Assembly: GCA_028865235.1 (NCBI GenBank)
Contig: CP114561.1
Coordinates: forward strand, 640,001-704,000
Length of the DNA: 64,000 nt
Direction: 5' to 3'
Source: Candidatus Manganitrophus sp.
GTDB taxonomy: Bacteria > Nitrospirota > Nitrospiria > SBBL01 > Manganitrophaceae
Shown here: positions 55,321 through 62,992 of the stretch, in pieces
Layout: the number at the start of each line of letters is the position of its first letter
How positions within the stretch are numbered: the first letter of the stretch is position 1
Position numbers and translations under genes: made by a program
The notes under the pieces: model-generated
What the model was told of the DNA's origin: nothing
Databases searched by the model: none
What the model saw: only the letters and a program-made list of their open reading frames with translations

Positions 55321-56151
55321 TCAGATTCTCTCCGCAATGAGGTTCAACCAGCGCCCCTTGCGTTCCCGGTTGCACACCGTCTTCAGCGAAAGGATCTTCC
55401 AGCCGGCCCGGGTGAATACCTGGGCCAATTCATCCTTCTTCCAATAGGAAAAGTACCTCCCCGGAATCCAACCCTCCGTTGCGAATCCCTCTCCCTTTCC
55501 ATGGGCGAAGGTCGCCCCGAATTTCCCGCCCGATCGAATACGCTGTCGCAACGCGACCAAAACACGATCCAGTTTTTTCTTTGGAAGATGAATCAGCGAG
55601 GCGGCCGCCCAGATTCCATCAAACGCGTCAAACCGGAAAGGCATTGCCTCCAGATCGGCCATGACCAGAGAAAGACGGCGGGAGCGCCTGCGCGCGTGAG
55701 CGAGAAACGGCCACGTCCCGTCGAGCGCGATCGGACGGAACCCCTCTCTTTGAAGATAACGGCTGTCCTGCCCCGGACCGCAGCCGAGATCTAAAATCAG
55801 AGCCCCCTTCGGAAGAGGATCCGCCCACTCTCTGAGCAACGGCGGAACACGATAGGTTCGGCCGCGGTCCCAATGCGCCAGATAATCATCCGCCCGGGCC
55901 GTATACGATGCGAGGGTTTTCCGACTCGGCCTAGGCTTCCTCTTTTTCGATCTTGATTTTGACGAGGCATTTGCATTATTTTGCAGATATCCTTGACGGC
56001 ACACGATTGCGAGAGAGCGGAAGGAACCGGATCGATGCTTGAGAAAATGCCAGAAGATACCGGCAAGGGAAACCCCTTTTGCCGCAAGCCGCTTCGACTC
56101 CGGCGCCCGCTGTGATTCAGGAACCACCCCCAATCCGGCCGGCGGCCGCAC
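55321..56151 (-). CDS. Class I SAM-dependent methyltransferase with basic N-terminal extension
   Basis: Motif I ALILDLGCGPGQDSRYLQRE, acidic strand PIALDGT, motif II FDAFDGIWAAASLIHLPKKK and RIRSGGKFGATFAHGKGEG. The core begins at ~residue 90 with TARADDYLAHWD. The upstream part is Lys/Arg/Ser-rich and overlaps the first ~110 bp of the divergent beta-helix gene, so translation probably starts nearer 56000 (GTG VCRQGYLQNN) rather than at 56151. Substrate unknown. Confidence 0.78.
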   Translation of the reverse strand: MRPPAGLGVVPESQRAPESKRLAAKGVSLAGIFWHFLKHRSGSFRSLAIVCRQGYLQNNANASSKSRSKKRKPRPSRKTLASYTARADDYLAHWDRGRTYRVPPLLREWADPLPKGALILDLGCGPGQDSRYLQREGFRPIALDGTWPFLAHARRRSRRLSLVMADLEAMPFRFDAFDGIWAAASLIHLPKKKLDRVLVALRQRIRSGGKFGATFAHGKGEGFATEGWIPGRYFSYWKKDELAQVFTRAGWKILSLKTVCNRERKGRWLNLIAERI

Positions 56152-56899
56152 TCTGATTGTCGATGGAGCCGATCCCCAATTCTACCCGAGGCCGAGCGCC
56201 GCGCTAAAGGACGCCAAGCCGGAGGATCAGATCTTCATACGACCCGGGGTTTATGAAGACAAGATTTTTCTAATCCACAAACCGGTCCGGTTAATCGGCG
56301 CGGGCCGAGATGCCGTCCAAATCTTCAGCCGCCGGGGCGGCCCGCTCTACCTTCAACACGTGCCGGAAGGGCTGATCAGCGGAATCACCTTTCGATACAT
56401 CGGGAGCGATCCCCATTCGGCCATAAACGTTCTCGATTCGGTCTGCACGATTACCCAATGCCGAATTACGGAGGGGGTCCTCTCCGGCATTGTCGTCTAC
56501 GGTCCCGAATGCCGTGCGACGCTGACCGAAAACGAAGTCTGCTACAACCGCGAATCGGGAATCTTTATCTTCGCCGGAGCGCGGCCCTACATTTCCAAAA
56601 ACGACTGCTTCGGCAACCACCACTTCGGCATTGCGGTGCGCGATCCGCAGACGCGTCCCGATCTGGTGCGGAATCTCTGCCGAAAGAACATGCTCAGCGG
56701 CATCCTCCTCTTCTATCATGCAGAAGCGATGATCCTGGAGAATACCTGTCGCGATAACCACCATTGGGGACTCGTGACCACTCCGGAGTGCAAGAGCTCT
56801 CCCGATCGAGAAGCGTTGGTTTCGGCCAATCTCTTCGTACAAAATCCCCGGGGTCCTCTCTTCATTACCGAGGAGCCGCTGGCCGAAATCGGCCGGTAA
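56039..56899 (+). CDS. Right-handed parallel beta-helix (NosD/pectate-lyase-like) protein
   Basis: ~286 residues. The core from TLIVDGADPQFYPRPSAALK onward shows PbH1 coils: EDQIFIRPGVYEDKIFLIHK, RLIGAGRDAVQIFSRRGG, ENEVCYNRESGIFIFAGARP, KNDCFGNHHFGIAVRDPQTR and LENTCRDNHHWGLVTTPECK. Such folds bind or cleave polysaccharides or display ligands. No clear signal peptide is seen. The first ~40 residues overlap the methyltransferase gene on the other strand, so the true start may be later. Confidence 0.72.
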   Translation: MRKCQKIPARETPFAASRFDSGARCDSGTTPNPAGGRTLIVDGADPQFYPRPSAALKDAKPEDQIFIRPGVYEDKIFLIHKPVRLIGAGRDAVQIFSRRGGPLYLQHVPEGLISGITFRYIGSDPHSAINVLDSVCTITQCRITEGVLSGIVVYGPECRATLTENEVCYNRESGIFIFAGARPYISKNDCFGNHHFGIAVRDPQTRPDLVRNLCRKNMLSGILLFYHAEAMILENTCRDNHHWGLVTTPECKSSPDREALVSANLFVQNPRGPLFITEEPLAEIGR

Positions 56900-56926
56900 G
56901 TCCGGGCCGCCTCGTTCCGGAGAGAA

Positions 56927-57831
56927 TCAGCTTGACTCACTTTTCAAGACGGATCGGAAAAACCGCTGACCTTGCGCCATCATCGTTTCGGAAAGCTCGG
57001 AGAATAAAATCCCGCCGATAATCAGCCCCCCTCCCAGCATCCCCCATATTCCCATCGTTTCCTGAAGAAAGAAATAACCCAAAGCGGCAGCCCAGAGCGG
57101 CTCGACGGTAAAGATCAGCGCGGCGCGGGTCGGCGTCGTGTCCCGCTGATAGCGGGTCTGAATATAACCGGTCACTACCGTCGCAAGAATCGCCGTGTAG
57201 CCGAGCGCGAAGAATGCCCCCTGCGTCGGCCTGAATACAGGCGGTTCGAAAAAGGGAGGAGAATCCAGCCGCAGACGGCGGGAAAGGATATCTGGAGGAA
57301 GGTCATCAGAAGAAAATCATATCGCCGGGTCGTCCAGTCGAGCAATACGATAAACAGGCCGAACACAATGGCGCAGAGCAGGGTGAGAAGATCTCCCCGG
57401 TTCAATCCTCCCCCGGAGGGATTCGTCAGGAACCAGAGACCGACGGAAACAACAATCACTCCCACGAGATTTCCCCATCTCGGACGCCGTTTCAAAATGA
57501 GCATTTGAAAAAGAGGGGTGAAAATGACCATCATGGTGGTGATGAAGGCCGACTTCGACGTCGTGGTCTCTTTTAAGCCGAGGGTCTGCAAGAGGAAGCC
57601 GGCGAAAATAAGAAACCCGAGAAAACACCCCCAGAAGATCGACTTTCGATCGGCACGGAGAAGCGCTTTCATGCAGAAAGGAAGAAGAACAAGCGTTGCC
57701 AGGGTAAACCGGATCGACACCATCAGAAGGGGGGAGAGATCGACCAGACCCTGTTTGATGATGACAAAGGTTCCACCCCAAATAAATGTCGTGGCAAAAA
57801 GAAACCACTCCGCCCGTCCTTTCGCCGTCAC
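56927..57831 (-). CDS. EamA/DMT-family permease (frameshifted)
   Basis: Ten-helix drug/metabolite transporter of ~301 residues. The first half has FATTFIWGGTFVIIKQGLVD and the second half has YQRDTTPTRAALIFTVEPLW and GYFFLQETMGIWGMLGGGLI. A shift near 57240 separates PFSNRLYSG from PVFRPTQGAFFALGYTAILA, after which the C-terminal EamA repeat is read. Substrate unknown, often amino acids or nucleotide sugars. Confidence 0.85.
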
Positions 57832-57867
57832 GGCTCGAACGTTCCTTTCAAAAAATGGTTTTATGAT

Positions 57868-58524
57868 TTAGGAAAAGCGCGCATCGCGGATTCGGCTGAG
57901 GCTCTCTTCTTTGTGAACCCGCTCGTCATAGCCGATCTGACGAACCGCATCGGCCATCGACTTGAAATCCCCGAAGTCGGATTTAAACGCGCTTTCAAAG
58001 GGCTCCGACTCCAACTCCGGATGTTCTTGAACGTACCGCATATACTCATGCTCGGCATGGTCTTCGAACTGCGCATTCAATGCGTAGCTCATGGAGGGGC
58101 GAATGACATATAAAAACCAGCAAATATGATAATAGAAAAAAGCGATAATCTGAGGAATGATTCGATAGAGGAAAAAGTTCTCCCGAATCTGCAGACGATG
58201 TACCCACTCTTCCAAAATCAGAAGATGCCACTGCTCATTGTCCTGCTGAATTCGGCTCTCTTGGACCCGATCAAAAATCCTTCGCGCAAAATCGGCCTGC
58301 TTGTAAGTGTGGGTAATCGCGATATAAGCAATATGCTCCCACGCCTGATAAGGGACCCGGGCGATCACCTCGAGCACCTTAAATTTACTGAGGCTTCTCC
58401 CCTTCCCGTAAATCAGGTCCATCACCACAAAAAGGATCTTCGCGAGAAACCCATAAGGCAGCTTCTGAGCGGACAGGGTATTTGCTTGCTCTTTCCTCAG
58501 CTGCTCGGCAGTCAATCGTTCCAT
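57868..58524 (-). CDS. PTOX/AOX-like diiron quinol oxidase
   Basis: Membrane-bound di-iron quinol oxidase reducing oxygen to water without proton pumping. LEVIARVPYQAWEHIAYIA matches LETIARVPYF of plastid terminal oxidases; NEQWHLLILEE, FYYHICWFLYVIRPSMSYAL, FEDHAEHEYMRYV and GYDERVHKEES match the later helices. Likely iron ligands, numbering from a TTG three bases upstream: Glu98, His101, Glu155, Glu202, His205. The usual first-helix Glu (HMYE in PTOX) falls on Ile71; Glu64 is nearby. The ATG at 58524 follows GAGAGGGA by about 7 bases. It might protect redox state under changing oxygen supply. Confidence 0.82.
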   Translation of the reverse strand: MERLTAEQLRKEQANTLSAQKLPYGFLAKILFVVMDLIYGKGRSLSKFKVLEVIARVPYQAWEHIAYIAITHTYKQADFARRIFDRVQESRIQQDNEQWHLLILEEWVHRLQIRENFFLYRIIPQIIAFFYYHICWFLYVIRPSMSYALNAQFEDHAEHEYMRYVQEHPELESEPFESAFKSDFGDFKSMADAVRQIGYDERVHKEESLSRIRDARFS

Positions 58525-58660
58525 CAAACGTCCCTCTCAAACAAGCCGTTAAAATCAGGTCAATCGTTCCCATTATAATGCCGGAACGCTGAACGATCAA
58601 CCTCTCCCATCCGCATAATGGGAAGAGCCGGAGAAGACGAATGAAACAACCGAACAGAAT

Positions 58661-59779
58661 TTACGAAATGTTCAAAAGACGGCTCCTCCGAGGATCGATC
58701 AGGTCACTCAACGGGCTTTTGTAGCCGCCGAACTCTTGGATCTCCCTGAGCAGCGGAATATGCTCAATCGGTTCGTCGTCTTTTCTCTCCCATGAAAGGG
58801 TGCAGCGGGAGGTCGCCTGCTTCAGCGTCTCGATTAATGAGACACCCCCTTTCCATCCGGAGGCATCCGACGCCGAGCAGTGAAAGAGGACCCGTTTTTC
58901 CAGATCTGTCTTGTTGAAGAGGATCTCTTTGAGGGCCTCCGCCGACCAACGCCGGGGAGCATCAAGAACAATTCGGATCTGATTTCGCTCCGACGCGTTC
59001 TTGAGCAGGTGGAGTTGAATCGTCCCCTCTTCCAGCAATGAGCGAATCTGCTGCATCACCGTCCTCACCAACACCCCGTCAGGAAGCGAACTGATCGAGA
59101 GCCGGGTCCGGGCCCCCTCCATCTCTGTCTGGATGTCGGCCCTCAGGATCAGCTCCCCTTTTCCATCCGCGTAGAGCGCGCGAACGGCGGCATGTCCGCC
59201 GACCACCCCGCCGGAGGCGAAGTCGGGTCCCGGCAGAAACTCCATCAGCTCATCAAGCGGCATCTCCGGCGCTTGCCGGATCTGCTCGAAGGCGGTCCAA
59301 AGCTCTTCCAAATTATGCGGAGGGATCCGCGTTCCATCGGGCAAGCTCGCGCCGTTCAAAAGGGCGAGGGGAAGAAGCGGGGCTTTCCCCACCGGCATGA
59401 CGATGTGGGAAAAACGGGAGAGCCGAAGCTCGACATATTCGGGTCCCTGGGGGACCTCATCATGCGGATCACCATACATCCCGCGCAGCTCAAAATGGGG
59501 ATACCGACAGCGCCACGGAAGACCGAGCTGGAGGATCATCCGGTAAGCATATCCGAGGCTGTCCGGGGGATACGACTCCATCGGCTCGACGTAAGAGCTA
59601 AGGGCCTCGCAATCATATTCAAAGTCATTCTCGTCCATCTTCCAATCGTTGAGCGCCAAGACCTTGAGAATATCTTTCGCGTTAATCAAGGTCCGATCAT
59701 TCGGCGCTTCCGCCCGGCAGATGTCGATCAACCGCCGCTGAAGTGGGGTCAGCCCGTCTAAAAAGAGAAAATCATCCAT
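58661..59779 (-). CDS. Stand-alone divergent GyrA/ParC-like protein
   Basis: 372 residues aligning with the breakage-reunion domain of type IIA topoisomerase A subunits: DGLTPLQRRLIDI (~8-20), RYPHFELRGMYGD (~92-104), PEYVELRLSRF (~113-123), IPPHNLEELWTAFEQIRQAP (~152), LDELMEFLPGPDFASGG (~175-191) and the tower strands ILRADIQTEMEGARTRLSIS. Tyr115 aligns with the active-site Tyr, but the preceding Arg is Glu and the HPHGD loop reads YPPDSLG. No C-terminal pinwheel and no gyrB-like gene nearby. The AAAGGA site fixes the start. Confidence 0.7.
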   Translation of the reverse strand: MDDFLFLDGLTPLQRRLIDICRAEAPNDRTLINAKDILKVLALNDWKMDENDFEYDCEALSSYVEPMESYPPDSLGYAYRMILQLGLPWRCRYPHFELRGMYGDPHDEVPQGPEYVELRLSRFSHIVMPVGKAPLLPLALLNGASLPDGTRIPPHNLEELWTAFEQIRQAPEMPLDELMEFLPGPDFASGGVVGGHAAVRALYADGKGELILRADIQTEMEGARTRLSISSLPDGVLVRTVMQQIRSLLEEGTIQLHLLKNASERNQIRIVLDAPRRWSAEALKEILFNKTDLEKRVLFHCSASDASGWKGGVSLIETLKQATSRCTLSWERKDDEPIEHIPLLREIQEFGGYKSPLSDLIDPRRSRLLNIS

Positions 59780-59881
59780 GTCATTCCTTTCCGATAGAAG
59801 CGATTCCGCAAAAGGTTATTTTATAACACGGCTTTTGTCCTTGTCATGTTTTTTCTTCTTGGAGCGCGACGTTTTCCCCCT

Positions 59882-59910
59882 TTGAAGCGGAAGCCATGTT
59901 ATGGTATAAA
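59882..59910 (+). promoter_or_regulatory. Promoter of dus
   Basis: TTGAAG (59882-59887), 17 bp, TATAAA (59905-59910), 25 bp upstream of the GTG. Confidence 0.55.
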
Positions 59911-59935
59911 AGAACGGGTTATTCAGGAGCCAAAC

Positions 59936-61042
59936 GTGCATTTCTGGAACAACATCCCCAAACCGATCATCGCCCTCTCCCCCATGGACGGGGTGACCGA
60001 TCCCTGCTTTCGGCGGATCGTGGCGACCCACGGGAAACCCGACCTGATTGTGACCGAGTTCACCAGTGTGGAAGGAATCCTCCATGGCGCCGAGAGCGAG
60101 TTGGGGGGGTTGGTTTTCGATGAAATCGAGCGCCCCATTGTTGCTCAAATCTACGGCGCCAAACCGGAATCGTTCTTTCTGATCGCTCAGCTTGTCTGCG
60201 AGTTGGGATTCGACGGCCTCGACATCAACATGGGCTGTCCCGCCAAGGCGGTTTCGTCCAAGGGATGCGGGGCCGGGCTCATCGCCGATCCCCCCCGCGC
60301 GAAAGCGATTCTCCAGGCGGCCCGGCAAGGGATCGATGCCTGGGTGGCCGGCGGCGCGCTTCCGATCGTCGATCTTCACCCCAAAATCGGTGAATGGCTC
60401 ACCCGCAGAAAAGAGGCGGGACAGATCCCCCCTTCCGAGCGGCGTCCCCTCCCCGTTTCGGTCAAGACACGGATTGGCGTCCATCGCGTCGTCATCCAAG
60501 AGTGGGTCTCCCACCTGTTGGAAGAAAAACCGGCCGCCATCTCCATCCATGGCCGAACCCTGCACCAGGGCTATCGCGGTGCCGCCGACTGGAAGGCGAT
60601 CGCCGAAGCGGCCTCCATCGCGCGCGGCTCCGGCACATTGATCCTTGGAAACGGCGATATTCGATCGCTCAACGAGGCGGCTCAGCGCATTCGGGAAAGC
60701 GGCGTCGATGGGGTCCTCATCGGCCGGGCCGCCCTGGGAAATCCGTGGATCTTTCGAAAAAAGAGCCTTCTCCGCGAAGCACTCAGCCTTCACAACCTGG
60801 AACTCATCCCGGACGAGCCGGCCTCTCCCCTGGAGCGGCTGGAGGCGGCGCTGGAGCATGCCCGCCTCTTTCAAGAGAGCCGTCCTCTCTCCCGGTTTGC
60901 CGAGATGAGAAAACATCTCGGCTGGTACTGCAAGGGATTTCCCGGCGCAAGCCAGCTGCGAGAGAAGCTGGTCCGTGTCCGCAACGTCGATGAGGTCGAA
61001 GCGCTGCTCGCCCCCTTCCTGAGCGAAGTTTCATACCGATGA
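59936..61042 (+). CDS. dus: tRNA-dihydrouridine synthase
   Basis: FMN-dependent reduction of uridine in tRNA D-loops. It begins HFWNNIPKPIIALSPMDGVT, has LDINMGCPAKAVSSKGCGAG with the catalytic Cys, PVSVKTRIGVHR, ISIHGRTLHQGYRG and LILGNGDIRSL plus LIGRAALGNPWIF of the FMN site. GTG at 59936 is chosen from AGGAG seven bases upstream; the longer open frame lies within its promoter. ~368 residues. maf starts in its stop (ATGA). Confidence 0.92.
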   Translation: MHFWNNIPKPIIALSPMDGVTDPCFRRIVATHGKPDLIVTEFTSVEGILHGAESELGGLVFDEIERPIVAQIYGAKPESFFLIAQLVCELGFDGLDINMGCPAKAVSSKGCGAGLIADPPRAKAILQAARQGIDAWVAGGALPIVDLHPKIGEWLTRRKEAGQIPPSERRPLPVSVKTRIGVHRVVIQEWVSHLLEEKPAAISIHGRTLHQGYRGAADWKAIAEAASIARGSGTLILGNGDIRSLNEAAQRIRESGVDGVLIGRAALGNPWIFRKKSLLREALSLHNLELIPDEPASPLERLEAALEHARLFQESRPLSRFAEMRKHLGWYCKGFPGASQLREKLVRVRNVDEVEALLAPFLSEVSYR

Positions 61043-61689
61043 GCCCCCCTTCCGGCGCCCGGCGAGAGATCATCCTCGCCTCAACTTCTCCCCGCCGCAG
61101 AGAGATCCTCTCCCTTCTCGGCCTCCCCTTTCGAATCGTCCCTCCCGATTTCGAGGAGATCCTCAGCGAAAGGCGGTCTATTGCCGAAGAGGTGACTGCG
61201 TTTGCCGAAGGGAAGGCCCGTTCGGTCGTCAAAGAATTTCCGGAAGGGGTCATTATCGGGAGCGACACCCTGATTGAGTGTAAAGGGGAAAAGGTCGGAA
61301 AGCCGCGCGACCCGGAGGATGCCAAGCGTATTTTGCGCCGGTTAAGCGGCCGCTCTCATCGAATTTGGACGGCGGTCTCCTTGATCGATCCGCATCAGCC
61401 CCCTACTGAAACAAGCGTAGAAACCATCCGGGTCTTGATGAAGCCTATCGCTGAGGCTGAGATCGACCGTTATGTCGCGACCGGTGAGCCGCTCGATAAG
61501 GCGGGGGCCTATTCTCTTCAGGGGGAAGGGCGGCGCTTTATCGAACGGCTGGAGGGGGACTATTTGGCGGCGGTCGGACTTACCCTCAAACCGATCGTTT
61601 CCTTTCTCCGAAGACATGCGATTGCCGTCCCGCTCGACCTGGAACGGCTCTATCGTGAAAGGGATTTCCTCAACTGGAATACGTTTTAG
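61039..61689 (+). CDS. maf: Maf-family nucleoside triphosphate pyrophosphatase
   Basis: Hydrolyses non-canonical or modified NTPs to NMPs. REIILASTSPRRREILSLLG is the Maf signature, with GVIIGSDTLIECKGEKVGKP (catalytic Asp), LSGRSHRIWTAVSL and GEPLDKAGAYSLQGEGRRFI. A C-terminal extension of ~20 residues. 216 residues, coupled to dus. Confidence 0.93.
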   Translation: MSPPSGARREIILASTSPRRREILSLLGLPFRIVPPDFEEILSERRSIAEEVTAFAEGKARSVVKEFPEGVIIGSDTLIECKGEKVGKPRDPEDAKRILRRLSGRSHRIWTAVSLIDPHQPPTETSVETIRVLMKPIAEAEIDRYVATGEPLDKAGAYSLQGEGRRFIERLEGDYLAAVGLTLKPIVSFLRRHAIAVPLDLERLYRERDFLNWNTF

Positions 61690-61727
61690 AGGGGGGTGCA
61701 AATCAGAAAATTCTGTGTTATATTCAC

Positions 61728-62036
61728 CGTTGAGGAGAGGCGACACACCTTTCCGAGTCCCCAACGCCTTGGGGGCGGCCTTCCGGGCGGCGATCGGCGC
61801 GACGATTCGGAGGGGGGCAAGGTCTGGGCCTTGCCGCAACGTTCCACGCCGGCGGAAGGAGGTGGTCCAGTGGGCAGTACGAACCCTACGGCAAGTGAGG
61901 TGGCGGCGTCCCGATTGACGCGTCACAGTACTAGGTAGATGCTAGGGACGCATGTCCCCGGCGCCACCGAAACCCGGAAGCGCGGTTGCTGTAGCCGCTT
62001 TGAGATCGAAACGATCTGCTTCCGGGTTTTTATTTT
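61728..62036 (+). ncRNA. Candidate structured RNA, family unassigned
   Basis: A TATATT box at about 61720-61725 precedes ~300 bp that have no good gene and several strong pairings: CCCCAA/TTGGGG (61757-61772), GGCAAGG/CCTTGCC near 61815-61838, and GGTGGCG (61899-61905) with CGCCACC (61962-61968) plus GTCCC/GGGAC inside. The 3' end is a 12-bp stem AAACCCGGAAGC/GCTTCCGGGTTT (61970-61981, 62018-62029) enclosing two small hairpins, followed by TTTTATTTT, a terminator with a three-way junction. I could not match it to 6S, SRP, tmRNA, RNase P or a known riboswitch. Confidence 0.45.
61970..62036 (+). terminator. Branched intrinsic terminator
   Basis: Perfect 12-bp closing stem, inner hairpins at 61982-61998 and AGATCG-AAA-CGATCT at 62003-62017, then a T-rich tail. 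It ends either the dus-maf transcript or the candidate RNA. Confidence 0.7.
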
Positions 62037-62148
62037 AAGCCCATACCGGCCCCCCTTCTTCAGCCTTAAAATCAGTTGAAAATTGTTGATGCCAAAGGGG
62101 GTCTCTCTGTGTATAATGGCAGATACAAACAGGTTAAGGAGACCCAAA

Positions 62149-62352
62149 ATGGCTGAAGAAAAGGGAAAATCCGAAAAGAAACAGGACGAGACGCAAGACA
62201 AGAAAAAGGAAGAGAAAAAGAAAGAAACCACCCACATCCCCCTTCGCTTTATCCGAAACGACAACGACGAACTCGAGGAAGATATGAAAGAAATCTTCGA
62301 TGAGGATAAGGTGACCCACCGCCAGGGATCGAGCGAACCCGAAGCCGATTAA
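62149..62352 (+). CDS. Lys/Glu-rich small protein
   Basis: 67 residues: a charged low-complexity N-terminal third (KSEKKQDETQDKKKEEKKKE), then HIPLRFIRNDNDELEEDMKE and a short acidic tail. AAGGAG lies 7 bases before the ATG and a TATAAT box lies at 62112-62117. Likely disordered except the central amphipathic segment. Function unknown. The next 250 bp are AT-rich and hold nothing recognisable. Confidence 0.6.
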   Translation: MAEEKGKSEKKQDETQDKKKEEKKKETTHIPLRFIRNDNDELEEDMKEIFDEDKVTHRQGSSEPEAD

Positions 62353-62602
62353 ACCACCTTTCCTTCCCACCAGAACTCCCGAAGAGATATCCATCCTCAC
62401 CTATAAACTCAGCAACGTATACTACTGTCTGAATATCCTACTCTCCCCTCCCCCTTGTTTGCCTTGAGCCTTATTTGCTACGATTAAATTATAAATAATT
62501 AAAGCAGATCTTGAATTTCAAGAGTGTTCGCATTCCTTCAGGCATAACTTTTCTGGAATTCCCGAAGGGTGTGGTGAACGCTGAAAGCGTGAGAGGTAGA
62601 AA

Positions 62603-62992
62603 ATGATGGTAGAGAGATCCTCTAATCGCTCAATGAAAGCCCTGGTATCGTTTCTGCTCTTTTTACTGCTGTTTTGGACGACGGCGGCCTTAGCGCAGAG
62701 TGCCAATCCCCCGCCGACACAAACCCCACCCACTACTCTGGAAAACAGCACCCCGGGAGAAGGGATGGAAGGAGGCGCCTCCGCTGAACCTCCCCAGAGA
62801 AGCCGGGCCGACGGCTGGTTTAATCGTTCCGGTTCCGGACTTTTCATTTCACTGACCCCCTTTGCCACGGCGGTCACCCTGTTGGTTCTTTTGCTGATTA
62901 TTTTACTCCCCTTTTTCATCCGGGCGGCATACAAAAGAGGGACGAGAGGCTATTTTAAAACCGTCCAGACAGGACAGAGGAGGGTCGCATGA
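62603..62992 (+). CDS. Small exported single-pass membrane protein
   Basis: 129 residues: signal segment ALVSFLLFLLLFWTTAALAQ, Pro/Thr/Gly linker, a second hydrophobic helix (FATAVTLLVLLLIILLPFFI) and a short basic tail. The PRC-barrel gene starts in its stop codon (ATGA), so the two are coupled. Family not recognised. Confidence 0.65.
   Translation: MMVERSSNRSMKALVSFLLFLLLFWTTAALAQSANPPPTQTPPTTLENSTPGEGMEGGASAEPPQRSRADGWFNRSGSGLFISLTPFATAVTLLVLLLIILLPFFIRAAYKRGTRGYFKTVQTGQRRVA

Noticed and set aside
61696-61938. 80-codon frame after maf and a longer antisense one
   Set aside because: Low-complexity Arg/Gly composition, no ribosome site, and the region is dominated by RNA-like pairings.
61690-62040. 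Assignment of the structured region to tmRNA, RNase P RNA, SRP RNA or 6S RNA
   Set aside because: None of the conserved landmark sequences of those RNAs was found; 6S cannot be excluded by eye but is not supported.
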